Positions 18,415 through 28,695 of a stretch of 64,000 nucleotides of DNA are shown here, piece after piece. The notes beneath the pieces are model-generated. The model ran no database searches. It saw only the letters and a program-made list of their open reading frames with translations, and was not told the DNA's origin. Within the stretch, counting starts at the first letter, position 1; each line of letters starts with the position of its first letter. This stretch comes from Bradyrhizobium diazoefficiens (GTDB lineage: Bacteria > Pseudomonadota > Alphaproteobacteria > Rhizobiales > Xanthobacteraceae): NCBI RefSeq assembly GCF_016612535.1, contig NZ_JAENXS010000003.1:1-64000 (forward strand), given 5' to 3'. Position numbers and translations under genes: made by a program.

Positions 18415-18857
18415 AGATTTGGACCCTTGATCCGGATTTCGGACGGTGCGGCTTCGGCAAACCGGGTCTTGTCGTTCTCGCCGGAATAGGGACCTTGCTT
18501 GATCTCGACCATCTCGACCGGCTCGAGCACATGGAAGCCGTGAGCGCCGCTGCACAGGAGGATGATGTCGCCGGCACCGAGCACGCGGCTTTCGAGATAT
18601 TTCTCTTCCACCGTGTAGAAGTCGACCTGGAGCTTGCCCTTCTGGATCAGGAGAACTTCCTGGGTGTAGTGCACCTCGCGCGTCACCTTGTTGTGACGAT
18701 GCGGCTCGATGCTCTTGCCCTGCGGGTGGCTCATGAAGGCGAGCTGCTGCGACAGCTCCGGCGTCGAAAAGAAGTGGATGCCCGGCTCGCGGAACGAGGC
18801 GCGCACGATGATCGCATAAAGCTGGTCGCCGAATCGAACATGTTCGACGTGTTCCAT
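18411..18857 (-). CDS. Small cupin protein
   Basis: A 148-residue single-domain cupin: first motif EPHRHNKVTREVHYTQEVLL, second motif GAHGFHVLEPVEM. Small cupins in sugar clusters include 3,4-ketoisomerases (FdtA), but the sequence is not obviously FdtA, so I do not assign a reaction. ATG 18857 is preceded by GAGG; the in-frame ATG at 18884 is less good. It overlaps the aminotransferase by 4 bases and is probably part of the same sugar route. A short inverted repeat GTGAC-5-GTCAC lies upstream at 18890-18904. Confidence 0.7.
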   Translation of the reverse strand: MEHVEHVRFGDQLYAIIVRASFREPGIHFFSTPELSQQLAFMSHPQGKSIEPHRHNKVTREVHYTQEVLLIQKGKLQVDFYTVEEKYLESRVLGAGDIILLCSGAHGFHVLEPVEMVEIKQGPYSGENDKTRFAEAAPSEIRIKGPNL

Positions 18858-18984
18858 CGTGGGCCTCGATAAAAAGCGCTGCAATTAGAGTGACATAGCG
18901 TCACGGATCGGCACTTTGGCCATTTTGGCGGGGACCGTCAAGGGTCGAGCGAACATGACGGCCGATGCAGCCCCAGCCGGTGAT

Positions 18985-20178
18985 TTAGCCGACGAAAGCG
19001 AGGATCTCTTCGACGCGCCGGCGGAAGGTATGGGCGGCAAAGGTCCTGGCCTGTCCCGCCTTGGCAATGGACAGGCGCGCCGCGTCGTCGGCGAGATACC
19101 GGTCGATCATCGCCATGCAATCTTCGACCGTGCGCCACGCCGCGACTTCGGTCTCGGGGGAAAACAGCGTGTGGAGATTGTCCTTGAAGTCGGTCAGCAA
19201 AAACGCGCCGACGCCGGTCGCCTCGAACAGCCGCGCATTGCCGGCCTCGCGGCCGGCCATGTCGATGTGCGAATTGAGCGTGACGCGCGAGGCGCGAAGC
19301 GCCTGGTACATCTCCATGCCCCAGACCTCACCCTGGTAGCAGCGGTGCAATGGTGAGGAGGCGGGAAGCGTGTGCAGGCCGCTGCCGAACAGTTTGAGAT
19401 CGTAGCGCCGCGCCACCGCCTCGAGCTGCGCGACGCGCAGTTGGTGATCCGCCGATACCGCGCCGACGAAGGTGACGTCGAAATTTTGCGACGGCGGCGG
19501 CGGCAGGACGTCGAGGATGGCAGGCTCGAAAGCGAGATGGACCACCTCGGCGCGCGTGCCGTGGGCGCGGAAGAAATCGACGACGGCGCCCATCTGCGAG
19601 ATCATGAGGTCGTAGACCGACCAATCCTCGCCGCGCGAGGGCGAGATGCCGACCTGGCCAATCAGGATCGGGCGGCCGATCCCCTTGATCCGGCGCGCCA
19701 GGCGCGTGTCGACGTGAAACAGGTCCTGGTTGAGGACGAGATCCGGTTTGAACTCCTCGATCTGCGCCAGCAGGATTTTTTCCGCTTCTTCATCAAGGCG
19801 CGGGCTGAGCCCGACCTTGCGCGCGAGCGGCCGCAGCATCGGTTTGAACGGCGCGACAGCGCGTTGCACCCAGCCGGGAACGGCATCGCGCGCAGCCGGT
19901 GCGCCAGGTGCTGCCGGCTCGGCGACGGCGAGGCCGTGCTCGCGCGCCCAGGCCGCTCGCATCCAGGGATTGTTGACGTGGATGTCGGCGGCGACGTGCC
20001 CGAGGGTCGCGAAGTTGCGCGAGTAGAAATCGGCAACGCCGAACAGGCTGGCGTTCCGCGCGGCCATCTGCGCCGCGTAGGGATCGCTCTCGAGCCCCGG
20101 ACGGCGCCGGTAGAGCCAGGCGAGGAAGCGCGGATAGTCGGCGTTGAGGATCAGGATGCGCACGGCGTCACGGCTCAC
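18985..20178 (-). CDS. CgeB-like glycosyltransferase
   Basis: A 397-residue protein with the C-terminal signature of CgeB/GT1-like transferases: VTFVGAVSADHQLR, LFGSGL, then SHIDMAGREAGNARLFEATGVGAFLLTDFKDN in the nucleotide-sugar domain, and TFAAHTFRRRVEEILA at the end. The N-terminal half contains VLNQDLFHV and GQVGI. The start is GTG 20178, overlapping the polymerase gene by 11 bases; GTG 20163 is an alternative. Specificity is unknown. Confidence 0.75.
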   Translation of the reverse strand: MSRDAVRILILNADYPRFLAWLYRRRPGLESDPYAAQMAARNASLFGVADFYSRNFATLGHVAADIHVNNPWMRAAWAREHGLAVAEPAAPGAPAARDAVPGWVQRAVAPFKPMLRPLARKVGLSPRLDEEAEKILLAQIEEFKPDLVLNQDLFHVDTRLARRIKGIGRPILIGQVGISPSRGEDWSVYDLMISQMGAVVDFFRAHGTRAEVVHLAFEPAILDVLPPPPSQNFDVTFVGAVSADHQLRVAQLEAVARRYDLKLFGSGLHTLPASSPLHRCYQGEVWGMEMYQALRASRVTLNSHIDMAGREAGNARLFEATGVGAFLLTDFKDNLHTLFSPETEVAAWRTVEDCMAMIDRYLADDAARLSIAKAGQARTFAAHTFRRRVEEILAFVG

Positions 20179-21472
20179 GTTCGAACAGGCTGCGGGGCAT
20201 CACGTACCAGAGCAGGAACAGGAGGAAGGTGCCGTGGGTGAGCATGGCAACCGAGAGCGGGACGTTGAGAAGGACGTGCGGCAGCACGCCTGCTGACATC
20301 AAGACGAAGCGGGGCGGAAGCCCCTCGGACGTGCGGTTGCCGAGCGCGAGCACGAAGCCGGATGCGAGCCCAGTCAGCGGCGCCAGATAGAGACCGACGG
20401 AGGCGACCCCTTCGGTCGCGAACAGCGACGCGTTCAGATTGCCGAAGCCGTAGGTGTCCTGCATCACAACTGCGATTGGGGCCTGATAGGGACAATGCGT
20501 CAGCGGCTTGAACACGGAGATCTGGCAGAACCAGGTCAGCGGATGGCTGGCGAAGAAATCGTTGTAGATGTCGAGCGCGCTCGATGCGGTCGCCATCATC
20601 CGGATATTGACGAGGTCGAAATATTTGCCGGGCACGCTCATGAGGCTGGCGTCTGTCGAGACGATCACGATGAGGCCGAGGAACATGGGTACGAAGATCG
20701 ACGCGATGACCGAGGTTCTCGCCTCCAGAAGGCGCGACAGCGCGGCGAGCACGATCAGCCAGGCCGGCGTGAAGAACGCGAATTTCGTCAGCGTGATCGG
20801 GTAGAAGAACAGGAGCAGGACCAGGACCAGCGCGGCGCGCCAGCGATAGCCGAGCAGCCAGTAACAGGCGAACGCAAAGGGCAGCAACGTGCTGGAGACC
20901 CAGCCGGTGAGATATCGTACCGCGCCCGGAAATTCGAGTGAATCGCGATAGTCGTAGATGTGTCCGATCGACACCAGGCGGAAATTGTAGGTCGCGGCGA
21001 CGACGATTGTGCCGATGGAGATCGCCAGGATCAGCGTGAGCAGATGCTCGAAACGGGTAGGTGACAGCGCGACGAACTGCCGGAACGGCGCCCGGATGAA
21101 CAGCGCGGGCAAGAGAAAGAACACCAGCGATGCCGCCCCGGAAAGTCCGGCCGGCAATCGCGGATAGCTGTAGTCGGAGAAAACGTCGATCCACAGGAAG
21201 CCCAGGATCATCGTGTAGAAATAGAAGCCGGCGAAATAACCGAAGCTGAACCGGGCGACGGCGAACAGCAGCGAGACGATTGAGAAGGCGACCGCGATGG
21301 CGACCGCGATCCAGACGCGCTCGCCGCTGAAATGGATGTAGGATTGGAAGGTCGCGACCTTGATCAGCGACAGGCAGGTGACCGCAGAGTGCAGCAGCAC
21401 CAGGATCGCCAGCGCCGGCTTCGAATCCAGCCGCAATCGCAGATCCCTGATGATGGCGGACGGTGTGTTCAT
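20168..21472 (-). CDS. O-antigen polymerase-like (Wzy) membrane protein
   Basis: A 434-residue protein with roughly 10-12 membrane helices, low sequence conservation and a large periplasmic loop near residues 285-345 (the stretch with MMATASSALDIYNDFFASHP). This is the topology of Wzy polymerases, which join repeat units in the periplasm. It sits among glycosyltransferases. It is not recognisably related to the second polymerase candidate at 46184. The function is assigned from topology and context only. Confidence 0.65.
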   Translation of the reverse strand: MNTPSAIIRDLRLRLDSKPALAILVLLHSAVTCLSLIKVATFQSYIHFSGERVWIAVAIAVAFSIVSLLFAVARFSFGYFAGFYFYTMILGFLWIDVFSDYSYPRLPAGLSGAASLVFFLLPALFIRAPFRQFVALSPTRFEHLLTLILAISIGTIVVAATYNFRLVSIGHIYDYRDSLEFPGAVRYLTGWVSSTLLPFAFACYWLLGYRWRAALVLVLLLFFYPITLTKFAFFTPAWLIVLAALSRLLEARTSVIASIFVPMFLGLIVIVSTDASLMSVPGKYFDLVNIRMMATASSALDIYNDFFASHPLTWFCQISVFKPLTHCPYQAPIAVVMQDTYGFGNLNASLFATEGVASVGLYLAPLTGLASGFVLALGNRTSEGLPPRFVLMSAGVLPHVLLNVPLSVAMLTHGTFLLFLLWYVMPRSLFEREP

Positions 21473-21513
21473 TGGCGAAAGGAGCTCGCGTGCGGATAGG
21501 GATTGCGAGCGGG

Positions 21514-22476
<963 letters not shown>

Positions 22477-22573
22477 TATCGGTTCCAGCTGCAGTTTAGG
22501 ACGACACCGTTTGCCCGGCGTGGCCCGCAGAGTGGTATCGGCTACGGGCGGAAACGCCAATAGGCTTCGAATA

Positions 22574-22587
22574 GGTAATATTATACC
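22574..22587. promoter_or_regulatory. AT-rich palindromic element in a divergent gap
   Basis: GGTAATATTATACC is an inverted repeat in the 218-base gap between the UDP-xylose synthase and the glucose-1-phosphate cytidylyltransferase genes. It is AT-rich in a GC-rich setting. Read on the minus strand it contains a perfect TATAAT, but no good -35 stands at proper distance. It may be a promoter core or an operator for both operons. Confidence 0.35.
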
Positions 22588-22694
22588 GTCATAGGCTGTG
22601 AGGTATGTGTCGGACGATTTTCCAGGTGCTGCCGGTTCGTATAGAAGCCGTCGGGAATGCGCGGGGAGCGTGTCTCCCGTTCGGAGTTGGGCGA

Positions 22695-23465
22695 ATGAAG
22701 GTCGTAATTCTTGCAGGGGGTATGGGTACCCGGATCGCCGAGGAGACCAGCACGCGGCCGAAGCCGATGGTCGAGATCGGCGGCCGACCCATCCTCTGGC
22801 ACATCATGAAGATCTACAGCCATTACGGCTTCAATGATTTCGTGATCTGCCTTGGCTACAAGGGTTACATGATCAAGGAGTATTTCGCGAATTACTTCCT
22901 GCACATGTCCGACGTGACCTTCCATCTCGCCGAGAACCGGATGGAGGTGCATCGCGAAACAGCCGAGCCCTGGCGGGTCACGCTGGTGGATACCGGCGAG
23001 GACACCCAGACCGGCGGCCGCCTGAAGCGGGTGCTGCCTTACGTCGCCGACGAGCCGTTCTTCGCGCTGACCTATGGCGACGGCGTCGCCGACATCGACC
23101 TCGCCGCCGAGATCGCGTTCCACAAGGCGCATGGGCGCCCGGCCACCGTCTCGGTGGTTCGTCCGGCCAAGCGGTTCGGCGCGGTGACAATCGAGGGCGA
23201 CCGTGTCATCAACTTCGCGGAGAAGCCGAACGATGATGGTGGTTGGATCAATGGCGGCTTCTTCCTGCTGTCGCCGTCGGTCGGTGATCTGATCGCGGGC
23301 GACAAGACGATCTGGGAGCGGGAGCCGATGGAGCAGCTCGCCCGTGGCGACAAGCTGCGCGCCTATGTGCATCCCGGCTTCTGGCACCCGATGGACTCCT
23401 TGCGCGATCGCAACTTCCTCGAGGACGAGTGGGCCAACAACCGTGCCAAATGGAGGGTTTGGTGA
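22695..23465 (+). CDS. rfbF: Glucose-1-phosphate cytidylyltransferase
   Basis: A 256-residue nucleotidyltransferase, the usual length for RfbF/DdhA. It makes CDP-glucose from CTP and glucose-1-phosphate. Signature: ILAGGMGTR near the start, then [33 protein letters not shown] and [19 protein letters not shown] 22695 follows GGAG at 22683-22686; the longer frame to 22605 is unlikely. It is the first gene of a plus-strand operon of CDP-sugar genes and overlaps the next by 4 bases. Confidence 0.95.
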   Translation: MKVVILAGGMGTRIAEETSTRPKPMVEIGGRPILWHIMKIYSHYGFNDFVICLGYKGYMIKEYFANYFLHMSDVTFHLAENRMEVHRETAEPWRVTLVDTGEDTQTGGRLKRVLPYVADEPFFALTYGDGVADIDLAAEIAFHKAHGRPATVSVVRPAKRFGAVTIEGDRVINFAEKPNDDGGWINGGFFLLSPSVGDLIAGDKTIWEREPMEQLARGDKLRAYVHPGFWHPMDSLRDRNFLEDEWANNRAKWRVW

Positions 23466-24541
23466 CGGATCCTGCATTCTGGCGCGGCAAGAAGGTCTTT
23501 CTCACCGGCCACACCGGCTTCAAGGGTGCGTGGGCCTCGCTGCTGCTGCGCCGCCTCGGTGCCAGCGTCTACGGCTATGCGCTGCCGCCGACTCATCAAT
23601 CCGCGCTGTTCGTCACGGCACGCATCGCCGACGACATCAGGCACCGCGAGGCCGACATCCGCGATCTCGCCACCTTGCGCGCTGCGATGGCCGAGGCCGA
23701 GCCTGACATCGTCATCCACATGGCGGCGCAAGCGCTGGTGCGGCCCTCTTATGAGGAGCCGGTCGAGACCTTCGCGACCAACGTGATGGGCACGGTGAAC
23801 GTGCTGGAGGCCGCGCGGCCGCTACGCTCGGTGCAGGTGATCCTGAATGTCACCAGCGACAAATGCTACGAGAACAATGGCGCAGGCACCGCCTTCCGCG
23901 AGGGCGACCGTCTCGGCGGCAACGACCCCTACAGCAACAGCAAAGCCTGTGCGGAGCTCGTGACGCATTCCTACCGCCACAGTTTCTTCAATGAGCAGGG
24001 CGCAGCCCGCGTCGCGACGGCGCGTGCCGGCAACGTCTTCGGCGGCGGCGACTGGGCGCGCGACCGCCTGGTGCCTGACGCGATGCAGGCCTTCCGCGAA
24101 GGCCGGGCGCTGCGCATCCGCAACCCCAATTCGGTGCGGCCCTGGCAGCACGCGCTCGATCCCGTGCTCGGCTATCTCACGCTGGTCGAGCGATTGGCGG
24201 GCGACGAGCATTTCGTTGGCGGCTGGAATTTCGGGCCGGATACCGCAAGCGAAGTGCCGGTCGGGAACGTGGTTGAACGTCTGATCGCGCTGTGGGGCGA
24301 TGGCGCACGCTGGACCGCCGACGCGGGCCCGCATCCGCACGAAGCCGCCTTTTTGCGACTTGATTGCGCCCGCGCCCGCTCGCGACTAAACTGGACTCCG
24401 CGTCTTGACCTGTCGCAGGGGCTGGCTCTCGCCGTTGACTGGTACAAGGCGCTGCAGCGCGGCCAGGACCTTCGTCGCGTCTCTCTCGAACAGCTCGAAC
24501 GCGTGCTGCATGACACCGTGCCGAACGGCGCAGCGCAATAG
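23462..24541 (+). CDS. rfbG: CDP-glucose 4,6-dehydratase
   Basis: A 359-residue SDR enzyme that converts CDP-glucose to CDP-4-keto-6-deoxyglucose. It shows [13 protein letters not shown] (NAD site with the GHTGFKG variant typical of RfbG), [19 protein letters not shown] with the YxxxK pair, and [13 protein letters not shown] 23462 is preceded by GGAGG and overlaps the preceding stop. This is step two of the 3,6-dideoxyhexose route. Confidence 0.95.
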   Translation: MTDPAFWRGKKVFLTGHTGFKGAWASLLLRRLGASVYGYALPPTHQSALFVTARIADDIRHREADIRDLATLRAAMAEAEPDIVIHMAAQALVRPSYEEPVETFATNVMGTVNVLEAARPLRSVQVILNVTSDKCYENNGAGTAFREGDRLGGNDPYSNSKACAELVTHSYRHSFFNEQGAARVATARAGNVFGGGDWARDRLVPDAMQAFREGRALRIRNPNSVRPWQHALDPVLGYLTLVERLAGDEHFVGGWNFGPDTASEVPVGNVVERLIALWGDGARWTADAGPHPHEAAFLRLDCARARSRLNWTPRLDLSQGLALAVDWYKALQRGQDLRRVSLEQLERVLHDTVPNGAAQ

Positions 24542-24585
24542 GCATCCAAACCATTTCGCGGTCCGTTCGCCGCGGTCAGGGTCAA

Positions 24586-25956
24586 ATGAGTCTCATGAAA
24601 TCGACGATGCCATCATCTGCTCGATCGGGTCAAAGAAGCCTCGACGATATCAGAGCTTCGATCATGGAACTGGTGGAGGAATACTCCGCCATCGCGCATG
24701 CGCCGAAGCAGTTCGTCGCCGGGCAATCATCCGTGCCCGTTTCGGGCCGGGTCTTCGATTCAAGCGACGTCAAGTCGCTGGTCGATTCGGCGCTGGATTT
24801 CTGGTTGACCACCGGGCGCTTCAACGAGGAGTTCCAGCAGAAGCTCGCGAAGCGCGTCGGCGCGCGTTACGCGATGACGGTCAACTCCGGCTCTTCGGCC
24901 AATCTCGTCGCGTTCTCGGCTCTGACCTCACCCTTGCTGCGCGACCGGCAGGTTCCACCCGGGAGCGAGGTGATTACGGCCGCGACCGGATTTCCAACCA
25001 CCGTCAATCCCGCAATCACGCAGGGCATGGTGCCGGTGTTCGTCGATGTCGATATTCCCACCTACAATATCATTCCGGAGCGTGTGGAAGAGGCGATCAC
25101 GCCCAACACGCGCGCGATCATGGTGGCGCACACGCTCGGCAATCCCTTCGACGTCGGCAAGATCGCCGACATCGCCAAGCGGCACAAGCTGTGGCTGATC
25201 GAGGATTGCTGCGACGCGCTCGGCGCGACCTATGCGGGGCGTCACGTCGGCACTTTCGGCGACATCGGCACGCTCAGCTTCTATCCGGCGCATCACATCA
25301 CGATGGGCGAGGGCGGTGCGGTCTTCACCAGCCATCCGGGCCTGCGTCGCGCGATGGAGACGTTCCGCGACTGGGGACGCGACTGCTATTGTGATCCGGG
25401 CAAGGACAACACCTGCCAGCGCCGCTTCGACTGGCAGCTCGGTGAACTGCCCCACGGCTATGACCACAAATACATCTACAGCCATCTCGGCTTCAATCTG
25501 AAGATCACCGACATGCAGGCCGCGGTCGGCGTGTCCCAGCTCGACCATCTCGAAGGCTTCATCGCCGACCGCCGGCGGAACTTCGATCTGCTGAAGCGCG
25601 GGCTCAAATCACTTGAAGAGTTCTTCGTCTTGCCCGAGCCGACGCCGAATAGCGAGCCGTCATGGTTCGGTTTCGTGCTGACGCTCCGCGACGGGGCACC
25701 GTTCAAGCGTGACGCCATCGTGCGTCACCTGAACGAATGTGGCATCGGCACGCGTCTGTTGTTCGGCGGCAATCTGGTGCGTCAGCCCTACATGATCGGA
25801 CGGAATTTCCGCGTCCACGGGTCGCTCGCCAACAGCGATACGATTATGAACCAGACCTTCTGGATCGGCGTCTATCCGGGGCTCGGGGATGAGCACATCG
25901 GCTACGTGCTCCAGGTGATCCGCGATTTCTGCGCCGCCCAGATTCGCGGCGCCTAG
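24586..25956 (+). CDS. rfbH: CDP-4-keto-6-deoxyglucose-3-dehydrase (E1, RfbH)
   Basis: A 456-residue PMP-dependent iron-sulfur enzyme that removes the C3 hydroxyl of CDP-4-keto-6-deoxyglucose. The PLP lysine of aminotransferases is replaced by His ([14 protein letters not shown], residues 236-237), and cysteines 209, 267, 269 and 277 match exactly the C-X57-C-X1-C-X7-C [2Fe-2S] motif described for E1. Its partner reductase E3 (DdhD/AscD) is not in the window, so electrons may come from an enzyme elsewhere. It follows rfbG after 44 bases and precedes the TPP enzyme. Confidence 0.95.
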   Translation: MSLMKSTMPSSARSGQRSLDDIRASIMELVEEYSAIAHAPKQFVAGQSSVPVSGRVFDSSDVKSLVDSALDFWLTTGRFNEEFQQKLAKRVGARYAMTVNSGSSANLVAFSALTSPLLRDRQVPPGSEVITAATGFPTTVNPAITQGMVPVFVDVDIPTYNIIPERVEEAITPNTRAIMVAHTLGNPFDVGKIADIAKRHKLWLIEDCCDALGATYAGRHVGTFGDIGTLSFYPAHHITMGEGGAVFTSHPGLRRAMETFRDWGRDCYCDPGKDNTCQRRFDWQLGELPHGYDHKYIYSHLGFNLKITDMQAAVGVSQLDHLEGFIADRRRNFDLLKRGLKSLEEFFVLPEPTPNSEPSWFGFVLTLRDGAPFKRDAIVRHLNECGIGTRLLFGGNLVRQPYMIGRNFRVHGSLANSDTIMNQTFWIGVYPGLGDEHIGYVLQVIRDFCAAQIRGA

Positions 25957-25971
25957 TGTGGGAATGACACG

Positions 25972-27729
25972 ATGAACGGAGCACAGTACATCGCGGAGTT
26001 TCTCGCGCGGGTCGGCAGTGATCGGGTCTTTCTCCTGACCGGCGGTGCCTGCGCATTCATGATCGATGCTGTCGCGCAGCATCCGAAGCTCAACTACACC
26101 TGTTTCCAGCATGAGCAGGGCGCGGCAATGGCCGCGGACGCGCTGTGGCGCGTTAGTCATAAGGTCGGCGTGACGCTCGCGACCTCCGGCCCGGGAGCGA
26201 CCAACCTCATCACCGGCATCGCCACCTCCCATTTCGATTCCATCCCCTCGCTGCACATCACCGGCCAAGTCAACCAGCGCGAGAGCAGCGCCTTCCACGG
26301 GGCGAATGTGCGCCAGGCTGGCTTCCAGGAAACCAGGATCGTGGAGATGGTCGGGCCGGTCACCAAATACGCGGTGATGGTCAAGAGCGCGGCCGAACTG
26401 CGCGAGGAGCTGGCCAAGGCCTATTCGATCGCGACCTCCGGCCGTATGGGGCCGGTGCTGATCGACGTTCCCATGGACATCCAGCAGGCCGAGGTCGGAG
26501 ACGACATCCTGCTTCCGTCGAGACTTCCAGCGGCGACGGAAGCGCCCGCGCAAGTGCTGGCGGATCTGAAGCGGACGCTGGACGAGGCAAAGCGCCCGGT
26601 GGTGCTCTGGGGTGCGGGTGTAGGGCTTGCCGGTGTCGAGCGGGACGTTGCGGACTGGCTTCAGAGCAGCGGCCTGCCGTTCGTCTCGAGCTGGGCAGGG
26701 CTCAGCTATTTCGATCACGATCATCCGGGCTTCGTCGGGCAGATCGGCGTCTACGGCAATCGCGGTGCGAACTTCGTTTTGCAGAACGCCGATGCCGTGA
26801 TCGTGCTCGGCAGCCGGCTCGACAACCGCCAGCGCACCGGCAACACCAAGCAGTTTGCGACCGGCGCGACCGTCCACGTCGTCGACGTCGACAAGGAGGA
26901 GCTCGCCAAATACCGCAACGACGGCTATCGCGTCAGCCATCTGGATTTCGCCGCCCTGCCGGAGCTGTTGCGCCAGCTTGATGGCAGCCCGCGGAGCGGA
27001 GAGTGGAGCGACCATGTCGCCGAGATGAAACAGCGCTACTACCACAAGGAGGTCAGCACGTCGGCGGCGCGGTTGAACTCACTGTCGCCCTACGACGTGA
27101 TTCGCCGCGTCAACGGGATCATCGCGGAGGATGCGATCGTCATCGGCGACACCGGCGCTGCGGTTTGCTGGCTCTACCAGGCGTTCAAGGTCAAGCGCCA
27201 CACGCTGTTCAATCCGGGCGGCAACTCGCCGATGGGATACGCGCTGCCGGCCGCCATCGGCGCCAAGATCGATCGGCCGGACCGGCAGGTCATTTCCTAC
27301 AATGGCGACGGCGGATTTCATCTCAACATCCAGGAATTGCAAACCGTCCGGCACAACAATCTCGATATCGCGATCATTGTCATGAACAACGGCTCGTACG
27401 GGATCATCAAGCAGTTCCAGGATAGCTACATGCAGAGCCGCTACAGCGCCTCGCGCGACGGCCTGAGCTTTCCGGATTTCGGCGCGCTTGCGACGGCCTA
27501 CGGCCTGCGTTACGCCCGCATCGAACGTCTCGAGCAGATCGATCCGTCCTTGTTCACGGGCGGGCCGATCGTGATCGACGTGATGCTGAGCGAGCATACG
27601 CTGATCGAGCCCAAGCTCGAGATGGGGCGCCCCATCAACGATCAGTTTCCCTATCTCGGCGAGGCCGAATACGCCGAAGGCAATCGCTTCGTCGACTATC
27701 CGAGGCCGGCGTCGTTGCGAACCGCATAG
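25972..27729 (+). CDS. TPP-dependent acetolactate-synthase-like enzyme (YerE-type candidate)
   Basis: A 585-residue enzyme with the three domains of the acetohydroxyacid synthase family: PYR domain with catalytic Glu48 (CFQHEQGAAMAADALWR), a central FAD/nucleotide-like domain, and a PP domain with the TPP-magnesium motif GDGG (445-448) through MNNGSYG (NN at 472-473). Amino-acid biosynthetic AHAS would normally be found with its small subunit; none is here. In yersiniose synthesis the TPP flavoenzyme YerE adds a two-carbon unit from pyruvate to C4 of a CDP-3,6-dideoxy-4-ketohexose, and this gene lies directly behind the three enzymes that make such a ketosugar. A YerE role is therefore likely but unproven; other pyruvate chemistry is possible. 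Confidence 0.75.
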   Translation: MNGAQYIAEFLARVGSDRVFLLTGGACAFMIDAVAQHPKLNYTCFQHEQGAAMAADALWRVSHKVGVTLATSGPGATNLITGIATSHFDSIPSLHITGQVNQRESSAFHGANVRQAGFQETRIVEMVGPVTKYAVMVKSAAELREELAKAYSIATSGRMGPVLIDVPMDIQQAEVGDDILLPSRLPAATEAPAQVLADLKRTLDEAKRPVVLWGAGVGLAGVERDVADWLQSSGLPFVSSWAGLSYFDHDHPGFVGQIGVYGNRGANFVLQNADAVIVLGSRLDNRQRTGNTKQFATGATVHVVDVDKEELAKYRNDGYRVSHLDFAALPELLRQLDGSPRSGEWSDHVAEMKQRYYHKEVSTSAARLNSLSPYDVIRRVNGIIAEDAIVIGDTGAAVCWLYQAFKVKRHTLFNPGGNSPMGYALPAAIGAKIDRPDRQVISYNGDGGFHLNIQELQTVRHNNLDIAIIVMNNGSYGIIKQFQDSYMQSRYSASRDGLSFPDFGALATAYGLRYARIERLEQIDPSLFTGGPIVIDVMLSEHTLIEPKLEMGRPINDQFPYLGEAEYAEGNRFVDYPRPASLRTA

Positions 27730-27771
27730 CTCTCGTATGAGGTCACTCTCCATGACGTTGCCGGGATCGCG

Positions 27772-28692
27772 ATGCGCATTTTCGTAACGGGAGCGACGGG
27801 TTTTCTGGGGTCTTACGTCGTAGCCGATCTGATCGAGCAGGGGCATGATGTTGCTGCGCTGCTGCGGCCTGGTGCCAGGTCCTGGCGCCTCTCGGACAAG
27901 TTGGACCAGCTCAGCGTGATCGGCGGCTCGCTCGACGACCTTGCCGGGCTTGCGAACGGACTTCGTTCCTTCAGGCCGGACGCCGTCGTCCATATGGCCT
28001 GGCGCGGGGTCGCTAACAGCGATCGCAACAACAAGGATCAGGCGCGAAACATCGTCGATGCGGTGGAGCTGATCGACCTCGCCGCGGACGCAGGCGCGAC
28101 GATCTTCGTCGGTGCAGGGTCTCAGGCCGAATACGGCCCTTATGATAGAGCGATCGTCGAGAGTGATCCGCCGAGGCCGACGACTCTCTACGGCATCGCC
28201 AAACTCTCGAGCTGTCTGATGGCCGAGCGGCGCTGCGCGGAACGCAAGCTGCGTTTCGCATGGCTGCGCATCTTTTCCATCTACGGCCCCAGGGACAATG
28301 ATTCCTGGTTGATTCCAAGTCTGATCAGGACGCTGCGCGCCAATGGGCATATGGCTCTGACAGGCTGCGAACAGCGCTGGGGCTTCCTTCACGCCCGAGA
28401 CGCTGCGGCGGCCGTTCGGCTGGTGCTCGCGAATCCGCGCGCGGAAGGTGTCTACAATCTCGGCAGTCCGGAGGCGCCGCCGCTCCGCGAGACGGTAACA
28501 CGGTTGCGGGATCTCATCGGCGCCGGAGACCTCGGCTTTGGCGAAGTGCCCTATCGGCCTGACCAGGTCATGGTCCTTGCCGCGGATGTGAAGCGGCTCG
28601 AAGGTCTGGGCTGGCATCCCGCCGTCGAGCTCGAGCAAGGATTGCGCGAAACGGTTGCGTGGTCTCGGACCGCGGATGCTGGCGACACGTGA
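27772..28692 (+). CDS. NAD(P)-dependent sugar epimerase/reductase (SDR), YerF-type candidate
   Basis: A 306-residue extended SDR: nucleotide site GATGFLGS (7-14), VGAGSQAEYG for the catalytic Ser/Thr region, LYGIAKLSS with the YxxxK pair. It is the last gene of the CDP-sugar operon. In the yersiniose route YerF reduces the ketone on the branch introduced by YerE, so a reductase acting on the branched sugar fits; a 4-epimerase/reductase making a simple 3,6-dideoxyhexose is the alternative. It ends 3 bases before the converging glycosyltransferase. Confidence 0.75.
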   Translation: MRIFVTGATGFLGSYVVADLIEQGHDVAALLRPGARSWRLSDKLDQLSVIGGSLDDLAGLANGLRSFRPDAVVHMAWRGVANSDRNNKDQARNIVDAVELIDLAADAGATIFVGAGSQAEYGPYDRAIVESDPPRPTTLYGIAKLSSCLMAERRCAERKLRFAWLRIFSIYGPRDNDSWLIPSLIRTLRANGHMALTGCEQRWGFLHARDAAAAVRLVLANPRAEGVYNLGSPEAPPLRETVTRLRDLIGAGDLGFGEVPYRPDQVMVLAADVKRLEGLGWHPAVELEQGLRETVAWSRTADAGDT

Positions 28693-28695
28693 TCC

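Noticed and set aside
25972..27729. Housekeeping acetolactate synthase (IlvB)
   Set aside because: No small subunit gene or other ilv gene nearby and it is embedded behind CDP-sugar genes; not excluded without phylogeny.
27079..28638. A 519-codon open frame on the minus strand across the TPP enzyme and the SDR
   Set aside because: Composition is Arg/Asp/His-rich without family motifs, and it spans two well-supported plus-strand genes; a GC-skew shadow.
22695..28692. Bradyrhizose pathway (the bicyclic sugar of some bradyrhizobial O-antigens)
   Set aside because: A carboligase would be relevant, but as far as I recall bradyrhizose is not a 3-deoxy sugar, so the E1 dehydrase would have no role; nothing in the sequence points to it.
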